Assembly: GCF_900108555.1 (NCBI RefSeq) | Contig: NZ_FNWV01000009.1 | Span: 62,001 to 126,000 of the forward strand | From: Ruminococcus flavefaciens | GTDB lineage: Bacteria > Bacillota > Clostridia > Oscillospirales > Ruminococcaceae | Direction of reading: 5' to 3' | DNA: 64,000 nucleotides | Shown here: positions 52,451 to 60,451 of the stretch, in pieces | Layout: every line of letters begins with the position of its first letter | Numbering within the stretch: position 1 is the stretch's first letter | Notes under the pieces: generated by a model | The model's database searches: none | What the model was told of the DNA's origin: nothing | What the model saw: the letters and a program-made list of their open reading frames with translations, nothing else | Made by a program: the position numbers and the translations under genes

Positions 52451-53059
52451 ATGGGACAGATAACAGTTGAGAAAAATGTCGGCGGTATCGAAGGACTTTG
52501 CGTTATAACTCCGGCTGTTCATGGTGATAACCGCGGCTATTTTATGGAGACTTATTCGCAGCGTGACATGGAAGAGGCAGGCATTGATATAGTATTTGTT
52601 CAGGACAATCAGTCCTGTTCTACAAAAGGCGTACTTCGTGGACTTCACTTCCAGAAGCAGTTCCCTCAGACAAAGCTTGTTCGCGCTATAAAGGGAAGAG
52701 TTTTTGATGTTGCAGTTGATCTTCGTACAGAGAGCAAGACATACGGCAAGTGGTACGGAGTTGAGCTTACAGAGGAGAATAAGAAGCAGTTCCTTATCCC
52801 TAAGGGATTTGCTCACGGTTTCCTTGTTCTTACTGATGTAGCAGAATTTTGCTACAAGTGTGATGATTTCTATCATCCAAACGATGAAGGCGGTATGGCT
52901 TGGAACGATCCTGAGATCGGTATCGAATGGCCTGAGCTTGTAGGCGAATACAAGGGCACAGCAAGTGCTGAGGGTTATACTCTTAATGACGGAACTAAGC
53001 TCAATCTTTCTGATAAAGATCAGAAATGGCTTGGATTTAAGGATACATTTAAATTCTGA
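52451..53059 (+). CDS. rmlC: dTDP-4-dehydrorhamnose 3,5-epimerase
   Basis: A 202-residue cupin of the RmlC family with VFVQDNQSCSTKGVLRGLHF, GRVFDVAVDLR and IPKGFAHGFLVLTDVAEF, containing the catalytic His and Tyr region. It epimerises C3 and C5 of the keto sugar before RmlD acts. It is the last gene of the operon, followed by a strong terminator. Confidence 0.96.
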   Translation: MGQITVEKNVGGIEGLCVITPAVHGDNRGYFMETYSQRDMEEAGIDIVFVQDNQSCSTKGVLRGLHFQKQFPQTKLVRAIKGRVFDVAVDLRTESKTYGKWYGVELTEENKKQFLIPKGFAHGFLVLTDVAEFCYKCDDFYHPNDEGGMAWNDPEIGIEWPELVGEYKGTASAEGYTLNDGTKLNLSDKDQKWLGFKDTFKF

Positions 53060-53067
53060 TGTTATAT

Positions 53068-53098
53068 GCAGCTCTTTAATAAAAGGGCTGCTTTTTTT
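53068..53098 (+). terminator. Terminator of the polysaccharide operon
   Basis: GCAGCTCTTT and AAAGGGCTGC form a 10-bp stem (one G-T) with loop AATA and a seven-T tail, eight bases after rmlC. Confidence 0.92.
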
Positions 53099-53225
53099 AC
53101 CTCCGATCGAGCAGTGAGAAAAAACTTTAGCCATTAGAGTAAATATCTTTGGTTACATACCGCAGCGGATATATTTGCTGCTGGTATTCGCTGAAAAAAC
53201 AAGAACTTTATTTACAAAATATTCA

Positions 53226-53254
53226 TTGAAACATTTTTAATATAATGTTATAAT
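53226..53254 (+). promoter_or_regulatory. Promoter of the GGDEF/sortase genes
   Basis: TTGAAA-N17-TATAAT, about 110 nt before the GGDEF start; the leader contains a GCAGATC-ATAGATCTGC hairpin (about 53272-53294). Confidence 0.65.
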
Positions 53255-53371
53255 AAATCTAAAGACCTTGCAGATACGCAGATCATAGATCTGCACCCTG
53301 CGATCGGGCAATTATTGCATAACGCCTGTATGCTATGATATTGATACAGACAACATTAAGGAGGCTGGAAT

Positions 53372-54397
53372 ATGGAACCCTCTTACTTGAAGAAAATAGC
53401 ATTAGCTGTAAATATTGTCATATTTTGTTTGGTATTTGGGCATATGATCTTTTTTCATTACATTAATGTTCCTTTTCTTGTAGCATTCAGTATTCCCGAT
53501 GCTTGTGTTTATATTATCGGTTTCATTTTAATATATTTTGATAAGCTCAATATATATGTATGGCTCATTTACAGCTGGATAACGTTCTATACGGGAGTTA
53601 CGACAGTTTGTATCGGCAGCGGATACGGATTTCACCTGTATTGCTTTTCAATGATACCTATAATCTTTGTAACTGAATACATAGCATATAAACAGAATCG
53701 GCGAAGCATGAAAGCTCTGCCTGTTAGTATAGTTATCGGGATATTTTATATCATATATACGAGCTGTTCGGTGTATTTCGGACCTGTATTTGAATGCAGC
53801 CACAGGCACAAAACAATGTTATGGAGCTTTAACGCATTTATAGTTTTCTGCTTCCTTATTTCCTTTACCTATTATCTTATCAAGGTCATTATAATCTCTG
53901 AGGAAAAACTAAAGAAGGCAGCTCAGACAGATCCTCTCACTCAGCTGTATAACCGCCATTATATGTTCGACAGGCTTGAAAATATCACCAATGAGGATAA
54001 GCAGTGTATCCTTGCCATGACTGATATTGATGACTTCAAGCAGATCAATGATACATATGGTCACAACGCAGGTGACGAAGTCCTTAAACACTTGTCCGAG
54101 CTGGCACGAAAAGAATGTTCAGACTGCGAAATATCGAGGTGGGGCGGTGAAGAGTTCCTTATTATATCTTACGCACCATATCAGGATACTGTTGCAATGT
54201 TTGAAGAACTGAGAAAAAAAGTTGAAACCTCTCCCGTAAGTTACGACGGTAAGGAAATTAATGTGACCATAACGGTTGGTGTCGCGTCACGATGCTCGGG
54301 ACAAGATCCCGATAAATGGATACAAATTGCTGATAACAGACTTTATTACGGCAAAAATAACGGAAAAAACTGCATCGTAGTCAATAACGATGTATAA
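53372..54397 (+). CDS. Membrane diguanylate cyclase
   Basis: A 341-residue protein with about six membrane segments (1-175) and a GGDEF domain (about 185-340). The signature reads RWGGEEFLIIS and the substrate loop TDIDDFKQINDTYGHNAGDE is intact, so c-di-GMP synthesis is expected. The sensory input is unknown. It lies just after the polysaccharide operon and overlaps or abuts the sortase gene, hinting at control of surface assembly. Confidence 0.92.
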   Translation: MEPSYLKKIALAVNIVIFCLVFGHMIFFHYINVPFLVAFSIPDACVYIIGFILIYFDKLNIYVWLIYSWITFYTGVTTVCIGSGYGFHLYCFSMIPIIFVTEYIAYKQNRRSMKALPVSIVIGIFYIIYTSCSVYFGPVFECSHRHKTMLWSFNAFIVFCFLISFTYYLIKVIIISEEKLKKAAQTDPLTQLYNRHYMFDRLENITNEDKQCILAMTDIDDFKQINDTYGHNAGDEVLKHLSELARKECSDCEISRWGGEEFLIISYAPYQDTVAMFEELRKKVETSPVSYDGKEINVTITVGVASRCSGQDPDKWIQIADNRLYYGKNNGKNCIVVNNDV

Positions 54398-54449
54398 AAA
54401 AGCATCGCATAGGTGTTATACGTATATGCAAAATGAAAGAGAGAATGCT

Positions 54450-54995
54450 ATGGAGAAGGAACTTAAAAAGAGAAATAAATTGTTCGTTATCGGTGTCATA
54501 ATGGTTGCGTTAGGTGTTGGAGTACTGGCGTTCTTCGGTTACCGCAAGATAAGCAGAGAACTGTATCTTCGTAAGCTCCTTAAAGAAAATATCAATTTCG
54601 AGATACCGCGGCTTGATATAAAAGTACCTGTACTTGAGGGAACGAGCGATAAGGCTCTGCAGGTATCGGCAGGGCATTTTGAAGGAACGGGCAGTCTTGG
54701 CAAAGGAAACTACTGCATTTGCGGTCATAACAGCACCATATATGCGGAGATATTCAATGACCTTGACCAGATACGTATCGGCGATGATATGTACCTTGTG
54801 GATAATGATGAAAAACATACAAAGTATCAATATACCGTAAATGAGTATAAGATCGTTGAGCCGCAGGACGTAAGCGTTCTCGGTGACTTCGGAGATGACC
54901 GCATTACAGTCATATCCTGTACCGATGACGGAAAGCAGCGGCAGGTGGTGGTCGGGACATTTAAGGGGAAAACCGAGGAAACCGGCAAACAATAA
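54450..54995 (+). CDS. Class D-like sortase
   Basis: A 181-residue membrane-anchored transpeptidase: short basic N-terminus, one membrane helix (LFVIGVIMVALGVGVLAFFG), then a sortase domain with FEIPRLDIKVPVLEG, the catalytic His in NYCICGHNS, Cys in ITVISCTDDG and Arg in KQRQVVVGTF. It cleaves a sorting signal and links proteins to the wall or to each other; no LPXTG-type substrate was seen in this window. Frames starting at 54390 or 54426 are also open; 54450 is chosen because it leaves the usual short cytoplasmic tail. Confidence 0.88.
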   Translation: MEKELKKRNKLFVIGVIMVALGVGVLAFFGYRKISRELYLRKLLKENINFEIPRLDIKVPVLEGTSDKALQVSAGHFEGTGSLGKGNYCICGHNSTIYAEIFNDLDQIRIGDDMYLVDNDEKHTKYQYTVNEYKIVEPQDVSVLGDFGDDRITVISCTDDGKQRQVVVGTFKGKTEETGKQ

Positions 54996-55056
54996 AAGTT
55001 TTATATATTTTAAACGTGCAAACGTCTAACTAATACATTACGAAGGAGTTTTAACA

Positions 55057-56034
55057 ATGAAAGAAAACATTAAGCAGATCACAATGGATTTTATCGAGAA
55101 CAGGGATATCATCAAAAAAGCTGTCAAAATGGAAAGCACATACATCTATCCTGTGGCAGCAAATGTATTCTGTGCCGCAGGGGTAAAGGCTGACGAGGAT
55201 AAGCTTAAAGAGTGTAAGAAGATAATAAAGAAAAATGCAGGCTTTGCATCTTATCTTAAAGGAAACGTAATGACTGTTCTTGCTGCTAAGCTTTGCGTAT
55301 CTCCCGATCCTGAAGCTCAGTTTAAAAAAGTAATGGATATCTACGGTATCTTAAAGGAGCATTTCAGCAGATCAGAATATCTGGCAATGCTTGCAACTCT
55401 GCTTGCTGAGAAAACTACGACAGAAGAAGCAGAACGTATAGCTGCAAGAGGACGCGCTCTCTATGATATGATGAAGAAGGAGCACCCTATACTCACTTCC
55501 AGTGAGGACAACGTAATGGCAGGCTTTATGGCACTTTCCGAGAAGAACGACAAGCAGCTCATAGATGATGCGGAGAGCTGTTATGATCTTTTGAGAAAGG
55601 AATTTTCCGACAAGAACGCTATGCAGACAGTATCTCATATATTGGCTATGACGGACGGAGCTCCTGAGGAAAAAGTTGACAGAATGGTCAGAATGTTTGA
55701 TATGTTCAAAAAGGCAGGACGCAAATTCGGCAAGCATGAGGAACTTCCTATGCTTGCGGCAATATCTGTAATTGAGGCAGATGAAAAGGAACTTGTAGAT
55801 ACAGCAGTCGAGATAGATGATCTGCTTAGCGAGCAGAAGGGCTATGGTACTTTGAGTCTTTCCAAGAGAATAAGACTTATGCACGCAGCTATGCTCACGG
55901 CTGATCTGTATAATGATTACGATAATGCTCTTGCAGCAGTATCAGCTTCTGCTATTGCTATAATTGCAGCAAATGAGGCAGCAATGTATGCTGCTATTGC
56001 CGTTTCAGCATCTGCTTCAAATAATGCAAATTAA
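55057..56034 (+). CDS. DUF4003 family protein
   Basis: A 325-residue, all-helical cytoplasmic protein with repeated alpha-helical units (KAVKMESTYIYPVAANVFCA, SEDNVMAGFMALSEKNDKQL, MQTVSHILAMTDGAPEEKVD) and an Ala/Ser-rich C-terminus. This matches the DUF4003 family of Firmicutes, of unknown function. GAAGGAG precedes the ATG. It is probably co-transcribed with the GGDEF and sortase genes, since no terminator lies between, and it ends at a clear terminator. Confidence 0.85.
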   Translation: MKENIKQITMDFIENRDIIKKAVKMESTYIYPVAANVFCAAGVKADEDKLKECKKIIKKNAGFASYLKGNVMTVLAAKLCVSPDPEAQFKKVMDIYGILKEHFSRSEYLAMLATLLAEKTTTEEAERIAARGRALYDMMKKEHPILTSSEDNVMAGFMALSEKNDKQLIDDAESCYDLLRKEFSDKNAMQTVSHILAMTDGAPEEKVDRMVRMFDMFKKAGRKFGKHEELPMLAAISVIEADEKELVDTAVEIDDLLSEQKGYGTLSLSKRIRLMHAAMLTADLYNDYDNALAAVSASAIAIIAANEAAMYAAIAVSASASNNAN

Positions 56035-56045
56035 TTATAGTTCAG

Positions 56046-56080
56046 AAAAAACGATTTGTACATAAGTACAGGTCGTTTTT
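56046..56080 (+). terminator. Terminator of the DUF4003 gene
   Basis: AAAAACGA and TCGTTTTT form the outer stem, with GTAC/GTAC inside; the T-run is part of the stem and continues after one A. Confidence 0.85.
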
Positions 56081-56193
56081 ACTTTTTAATGATTTTGTCT
56101 GAAATCTTTTCTTTGTTTCGTATATATTAATGTAGGGGAATTGCTCCCTTATAAAATTCATGAAAAAAACTGATCTTAGAAAAGAGGGTTATA

Positions 56194-57330
56194 ATGAAAA
56201 ACAACATAATAACAGGTATAGTTATGGCAATTGCTATGTGTTCGGCAGCATTGACATCGAATTTCAGCATTTTAAAGGCAGAAGCAGCAGATATCAAATA
56301 TGAGTACGGCGTTTTTCTCGGCGCAGATCCCGAAGACGTATCCGATATGGAGAGCTATAAAAAGATCGTCATAGATGCTCAGTATTTTGATAAGGAAGAG
56401 ATCACCAGACTCAAGGACTCAGGACACACTGTCTACAGCTATATAAATCTTGGTTCTGTTGAAGAATTCCGCTCTTATTTTAAGAATTACGAAGATTACT
56501 TCCTCGGTGTATACGAGAACTGGGAAGACGAAAGATGGGTAGATGTTTCTCAGAAGGAATGGCAGAAATTCATAGTTGACGATCTTGCAAAGAAGATACT
56601 CGACAAGGGTGTTGACGGACTTTTTGTTGACAACTGCGATGTGTACTATAACTTCAAAAAAACTGAGATATTCAACGGCGTTACGGAAATACTCAAAGGC
56701 TTCAAAAAATACGGCACATATGTTATCATCAACGGCGGTGATACCTATGTAACCGAGTATGCCAAGAAGAACAAGAGCCTTGATGCTGTTATGGACGCTG
56801 TAAATCAGGAATCGGTCTTCAGCGCCATCGACTGGGATCATGATACTTTTACAAAGAACAGCGATGAGGACAGAGAGTATTTTCAGGACTACTGCAAGCT
56901 TGTAGCCGACTACGGCAAAGATGTTTATCTGCTTGAATATACCAAGGACAGCAAGGTGATCGACTCGATAAAGAAGTACTGCAAGGAGAAAGGGTATACA
57001 TACTATGCTTCAAGCACACTTGATCTTAAAACTCCAGGGCAGGAAGCAGGCTCACAGCCGCTGATAAAGAACGAAGAAACACCGAAAAAGCAAACCTTAG
57101 CAGGCGATGCCAATATGGACGGAACAGTTGATCTGTCAGATGCCGTCCTTATAATGCAGTCGCTGGCAAATCCCGATAAATACGGACTTAACGGAATTGA
57201 TGAAAATCACATCACCGAGCAGGGAACTGCAAATGCAGACGTTGAAGGCGGAGACGGTATGACAGTCAATGATGCATTGGCTATACAGAAATATCTTCTC
57301 GAACTTATACCTTCGCTTCCCGTAAAATAA
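56194..57330 (+). CDS. Secreted GH114-like glycosidase with type I dockerin
   Basis: A 378-residue exported protein: signal peptide (1-32), a TIM-barrel domain (about 35-280) like GH114/TM1410 endo-alpha-1,4-polygalactosaminidases (YKKIVIDAQYF, GHTVYSYINLGSVEEFRSYF, KGVDGLFVDNCDVYYNF with acidic catalytic candidates, AVNQESVFSAIDW), and a dockerin (about 304-372; GDANMDGTVDLSDAVLIMQS). GH114 relatives cut amino-sugar exopolysaccharides, including a domain of Pseudomonas PelA. A cellulosome-borne form could trim bacterial or host amino-glycans; the substrate here is inference. Confidence 0.87.
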   Translation: MKNNIITGIVMAIAMCSAALTSNFSILKAEAADIKYEYGVFLGADPEDVSDMESYKKIVIDAQYFDKEEITRLKDSGHTVYSYINLGSVEEFRSYFKNYEDYFLGVYENWEDERWVDVSQKEWQKFIVDDLAKKILDKGVDGLFVDNCDVYYNFKKTEIFNGVTEILKGFKKYGTYVIINGGDTYVTEYAKKNKSLDAVMDAVNQESVFSAIDWDHDTFTKNSDEDREYFQDYCKLVADYGKDVYLLEYTKDSKVIDSIKKYCKEKGYTYYASSTLDLKTPGQEAGSQPLIKNEETPKKQTLAGDANMDGTVDLSDAVLIMQSLANPDKYGLNGIDENHITEQGTANADVEGGDGMTVNDALAIQKYLLELIPSLPVK

Positions 57331-57364
57331 CACAAGTTTCTTGACCAAATTTATATATATTTTT

Positions 57365-57392
57365 GAAGGGGCTTTTGCCCCTTCCTTTTTTT
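57365..57392 (+). terminator. Terminator of the GH114-like gene
   Basis: GAAGGGGC and GCCCCTTC pair around TTTT and are followed by CTTTTTTT. Confidence 0.92.
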
Positions 57393-57477
57393 CTTGGGAT
57401 AGATCTGAACGAGCCTGCGGAGCAAAATGCGCTCCTCAGGCTTTTTTGATATATCATGCTGCTGAGACAGAATTTTA

Positions 57478-57506
57478 TTGCATTTCAGGCATATGTGATG
57501 TATAAT
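57478..57506 (+). promoter_or_regulatory. Promoter of crcB
   Basis: TTGCAT-N17-TATAAT. The spacer and -10 share ATATGTGATGTATAATTGA with the promoter at 29026. I found no fluoride riboswitch in the 50-nt leader. Confidence 0.7.
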
Positions 57507-57557
57507 TGAAGTGAAAAAGCACAGGCTGCGGATAACAGATTTGAATGAGGTGAAGTA

Positions 57558-57932
57558 ATGACAGATTGTTTGATAGTTGCTTTCGGAGGTGCTATAGGAG
57601 CGGTTTGCAGATTTTTGATAGGAAAGCTCCCTATAGGCAGCAATGACGGCTTCCCCATAAAAACTTTTCTTATAAATATTATTGGCTGTTTTATCATAGG
57701 ACTTGCGGTAGCTCTGGCATTGAAGCAATTATCGGCTTCTCCGAAACTTGTAATGTTCATTAAAGTCGGTATCTGCGGCGGATTTACAACATTTTCGTCA
57801 TTTGCCCTTGAAACAGGCGGACTTATCGAAAAAGGCTCTTATTTTACAGCAGCTGCATATGTTGTACTGAGTGCTGTACTGGGAGTTGCCGCTGTATTTG
57901 CAGCGCATTTCCTTGCGGAAAAGATCTTTTGA
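57558..57932 (+). CDS. crcB: CrcB/Fluc fluoride channel
   Basis: A 124-residue four-helix membrane protein exporting fluoride as a dimer. The family signatures GGAIGAVCRFLIG, LINIIGCFIIGLAVAL and GICGGFTTFSSFALETGGL (with the conserved Asn and the TFSSF phenylalanine box) are present. AGGTG precedes the ATG. Only one crcB copy is seen; it is followed after 16 bases by an esterase-like gene. Confidence 0.95.
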   Translation: MTDCLIVAFGGAIGAVCRFLIGKLPIGSNDGFPIKTFLINIIGCFIIGLAVALALKQLSASPKLVMFIKVGICGGFTTFSSFALETGGLIEKGSYFTAAAYVVLSAVLGVAAVFAAHFLAEKIF

Positions 57933-57948
57933 ATACAGGAGCAGAGAT

Positions 57949-58515
57949 ATGAAGATACTTAATTTACACGGCTTCATGGGTGAAGCTGATAATAAAAATT
58001 ACAAGGCACTTTGCGGAATGTTCCCTGCGGAAGATATTATTTCTCCGCAGCTTAAATATATTGAAACTTCTCCGACTGAGCTTCTTGAAAAGCTTGCGGC
58101 GTATGTGGATACTGATGACTTTATATTTGTGGGACAGAGCTTGGGCGGCTGGTACGCTGATAAGCTTAGCCGCAGGTTCAAACGCCCTTGTATACTTACA
58201 AATCCCTGCTATTATCCGCACGAACTGGAGCTTATTACAGCTTCGGGGATACCTGCTGATTTTATTGAGCAGTACCGTGATATGTCGGCAAATGATAAGA
58301 ATGAACGCGCATATACTCTGTGCAGTGACGGCGATACTGTTCTTCCCGATAATTATCCAAACTGCGTAAAGCTTTCGGAGCAGGTAGTCGGAGTACGCGG
58401 AAGTCACAGTACCATTGAGAACGTAGGTGAGCATATCTCTGAGCTGCTCACCGAGATAAGGAAAATGACCGCAGATACAAGCGTAAAGACAGTGACACTT
58501 TACGATCACAGCTGA
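57949..58515 (+). CDS. Alpha/beta hydrolase, YqiA/esterase-like
   Basis: A 188-residue small hydrolase: ILNLHGFMGEADNKNYKAL at the start, the nucleophile elbow FVGQSLGGWYADKL (Gly-Gln-Ser-Leu-Gly), a late Asp region (LCSDGDTVLPDN) and catalytic His in VRGSHSTIEN. Family YqiA-type esterases act on short acyl esters. ATG 57949 with AGGAG eight bases upstream is chosen; the longer frame is a crcB shadow. Confidence 0.88.
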   Translation: MKILNLHGFMGEADNKNYKALCGMFPAEDIISPQLKYIETSPTELLEKLAAYVDTDDFIFVGQSLGGWYADKLSRRFKRPCILTNPCYYPHELELITASGIPADFIEQYRDMSANDKNERAYTLCSDGDTVLPDNYPNCVKLSEQVVGVRGSHSTIENVGEHISELLTEIRKMTADTSVKTVTLYDHS

Positions 58516-58519
58516 GGCT

Positions 58520-58573
58520 GAAAAAATTTTTTTTAACAGGTGAGAGTTTTTATATTATCCTCCGTCTAATAAG
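58520..58573 (+). promoter_or_regulatory. Putative ECF-type promoter of the radical SAM operon
   Basis: GAAAAAATTTTTTTT at 58520 and CGTCTAATAAG at 58563 occur in the same order upstream of the ECF sigma gene at 62985 (GAAAAATTTTTTT at 62894, CGACTAATAAG at 62939). A CGTC-type -10 is typical of ECF-recognised promoters. No good sigma-A promoter was found in the 58516-58655 gap. Confidence 0.45.
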
Positions 58574-58655
58574 TGAACAGTAATAAATACGTATTATTTT
58601 ACCGTAATGATCTTAATGAGATCTGCGAGTCTTTAAACGGAAGCGAGATGATATT

Positions 58656-59639
58656 TTGGACTATACTATCAGCATAACCAACAAATGCAATCTGAAGTGC
58701 AGCTATTGTTATGAAAGGCATCTTAACACTGAATACGGCTGTATCACCGAAGAAATGAGAGATAAGATCGCGGACTACATAAAGAGGCAGGGGAATGCGG
58801 AGACAGTTTATCTTTTTGGCGGTGAACCGCTGCTTTACAAGGATACCGTAAAGTACTATTGTGAGAATATCGATGCGGAACAGATCGTTATCACTACCAA
58901 TGGTACGCTGCTCAATGAAGAATTCATAAAGTGGTGCATAGACAGAAAGAATGTCGTTATAAATATGTCACATGACGGTAAAGAATGTACGGAGCGCGGC
59001 GTAGATACGGCAGTTCTTGATGCAAATCTGAAAATATTGCTGAAATATCAGCCCGATACGCTTGTCCAGCTTGTGTATACAGAACAGACGCTTCCGAAAT
59101 TATATGATAATATCATGTATCTGAAAGAGCTTGGTGTTAAAAAAGTCTCGGCAACAATGGACGCTTTCCTGATGCCCGAGGATCTTGACAGCTTCGGCGA
59201 TATTATGAGAGAACAGTGGCGAAAAATAGGCGAAATAAAGGAACTTTTCGTGTATGAGCTCGCTGCCAAAAAGAACAGTATCAAGGAACATAAGCCAAGT
59301 ATCTGCGAGATATGCAGAAAGAAGGTCTTTATTAATTGGGACGGCAGCTTTTATCCCTGTGTTCAGTTCCAGAATATACCCGAATATCGCTGCGGCGATG
59401 TTTATGTGGGTATAGAGGCTGAAAAGGCAAGAAAAGCCCACCCTGATTATTCAATGCTTTCAGAAAGATGTAAAGGCTGCGAGATAGCTATGTACTGCCG
59501 CAACTCCTGCGCGTGCAGAAAAATGGCTACAACAGGCACTGTAAGGGATATCTCGGAAGCCGCTTGTATGGAGGAACAGGTGCAGATACTTACTGCGCTT
59601 GAAATATTATCTAAAGAAAACGGAGGGAATAAACAATGA
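58656..59639 (+). CDS. Radical SAM/SPASM peptide-modifying enzyme
   Basis: A 327-residue enzyme with the radical SAM cluster motif CNLKCSYC (Cys-x3-Cys-x2-Cys, 11-18), the GGEP box (VYLFGGEPLL), and a full SPASM domain: CX9GX4C from residue 219, CX2CX5CX3C (CKGCEIAMYCRNSC) and a final Cys in SEAACMEEQ. Such proteins bind three iron-sulfur clusters and modify peptides (thioether, ether or carbon crosslinks) or mature sulfatases. The start is TTG 58656: the nearby ATG at 58648 is out of frame. Its stop overlaps the start of the Thr-rich dockerin gene by 4 bases, which makes that protein the likely substrate. Confidence 0.92.
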   Translation: MDYTISITNKCNLKCSYCYERHLNTEYGCITEEMRDKIADYIKRQGNAETVYLFGGEPLLYKDTVKYYCENIDAEQIVITTNGTLLNEEFIKWCIDRKNVVINMSHDGKECTERGVDTAVLDANLKILLKYQPDTLVQLVYTEQTLPKLYDNIMYLKELGVKKVSATMDAFLMPEDLDSFGDIMREQWRKIGEIKELFVYELAAKKNSIKEHKPSICEICRKKVFINWDGSFYPCVQFQNIPEYRCGDVYVGIEAEKARKAHPDYSMLSERCKGCEIAMYCRNSCACRKMATTGTVRDISEAACMEEQVQILTALEILSKENGGNKQ

Positions 59640-60337
59640 GGAAATTTACAAAAGAGATAGCATCACTTTTAGCAACTGTTACTGTGAGTCTTTCTGCGAA
59701 CGCAGGTTCAGCTGCTTCGGAAGAAGTTTGGAAAATGACCGGTCAGGCGACTGATCCTGATTACATTGACGAGCTTGCTCCTACAGCAGGCGTGGCTATG
59801 CTGCCTGACGATGACCTGCCGGTGACAACAACTACTACTAAAATTCCTGCGATGATAGGCACTACAACTGCGAAAAAGTCCACCACAACTACAACTACAA
59901 CAACTACAGGACTTATAGGCACAACTACTGCAAAGCTGGAGACAACGACTACAGTTCCGTCAATGGTAGGTACTACAGTCGCACCTGCTAAGATAACTAC
60001 TACTGCTGCACCGACAATGACACCTATGATGATCGGTACTACAATAACTACCAAAGAGACAACAGAAACAACCACAACAGAAGAGTTCCCGCCTCTTATG
60101 GGATTGATCGGACCGGCAGACGGCGACGCAAACTGTGACGGTGATCTTGATATGTCTGATGCTGTGCTTGTAATGCAGTCTTTTGCAAATCCTAATAAGT
60201 ACGGTATAGATGGTACAGCTGAAAATCACCTTACAGTTATGGGCGAATATAATGCCGATATGAACGGTGACGGTCTGACTGTCGGTGATGCACTGGCTAT
60301 ACAGAAGAAGCTTCTCGGAATGGATTATTACAAGTGA
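59636..60337 (+). CDS. Secreted Thr-rich repeat protein with type I dockerin, candidate radical SAM substrate
   Basis: A 233-residue exported protein: signal peptide (1-28), a short acidic segment, then residues 60-155 with five spaced units of the form (M/L)(I/V)GTT (AMIGTTTAKK, GLIGTTTAKLE, SMVGTTVAPAK, MMIGTTITTKE, LMGLIGPADGD) in a Thr-rich background, and a dockerin (161-230; GDANCDGDLDMSDAVLVMQS, DMNGDGLTVGDALAIQ). No catalytic domain is present. The regular units look like several core peptides in one precursor, and the ATGA overlap with the radical SAM gene implies coupled synthesis. It could also be an ordinary linker protein for the cellulosome whose gene happens to lie here. Confidence 0.85.
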   Translation: MRKFTKEIASLLATVTVSLSANAGSAASEEVWKMTGQATDPDYIDELAPTAGVAMLPDDDLPVTTTTTKIPAMIGTTTAKKSTTTTTTTTTGLIGTTTAKLETTTTVPSMVGTTVAPAKITTTAAPTMTPMMIGTTITTKETTETTTTEEFPPLMGLIGPADGDANCDGDLDMSDAVLVMQSFANPNKYGIDGTAENHLTVMGEYNADMNGDGLTVGDALAIQKKLLGMDYYK

Positions 60338-60389
60338 GTAATGAAATAAGCTGTTTCTGAAAAGTGCAGCTCATATGTATAAAAAGGCG

Positions 60390-60422
60390 AACGCTTCCGA
60401 TCTCTCGGAAGCGTTCTTTTAG
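60390..60422. terminator. Bidirectional terminator between the dockerin gene and the pilin gene
   Basis: GAACGCTTCCGA and TCGGAAGCGTTC form a 12-bp stem with loop TCTC, followed by TTTT on the + strand and preceded by AAAAA, so it can serve both convergent genes. Confidence 0.92.
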
Positions 60423-60451
60423 GTTTTACACTTATGTCAAATCCCCAAGAA

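Noticed and set aside
57507-57557. Fluoride riboswitch before crcB
   Set aside because: The leader is only about 45 nt and lacks the GGNGATGG and pseudoknot sequences of the crcB motif.
59761-60229. Minus-strand Val-rich frames opposite the Thr-rich dockerin gene
   Set aside because: Reverse complement of ACN Thr codons gives Val-rich shadow frames; no start signal and no family pattern.
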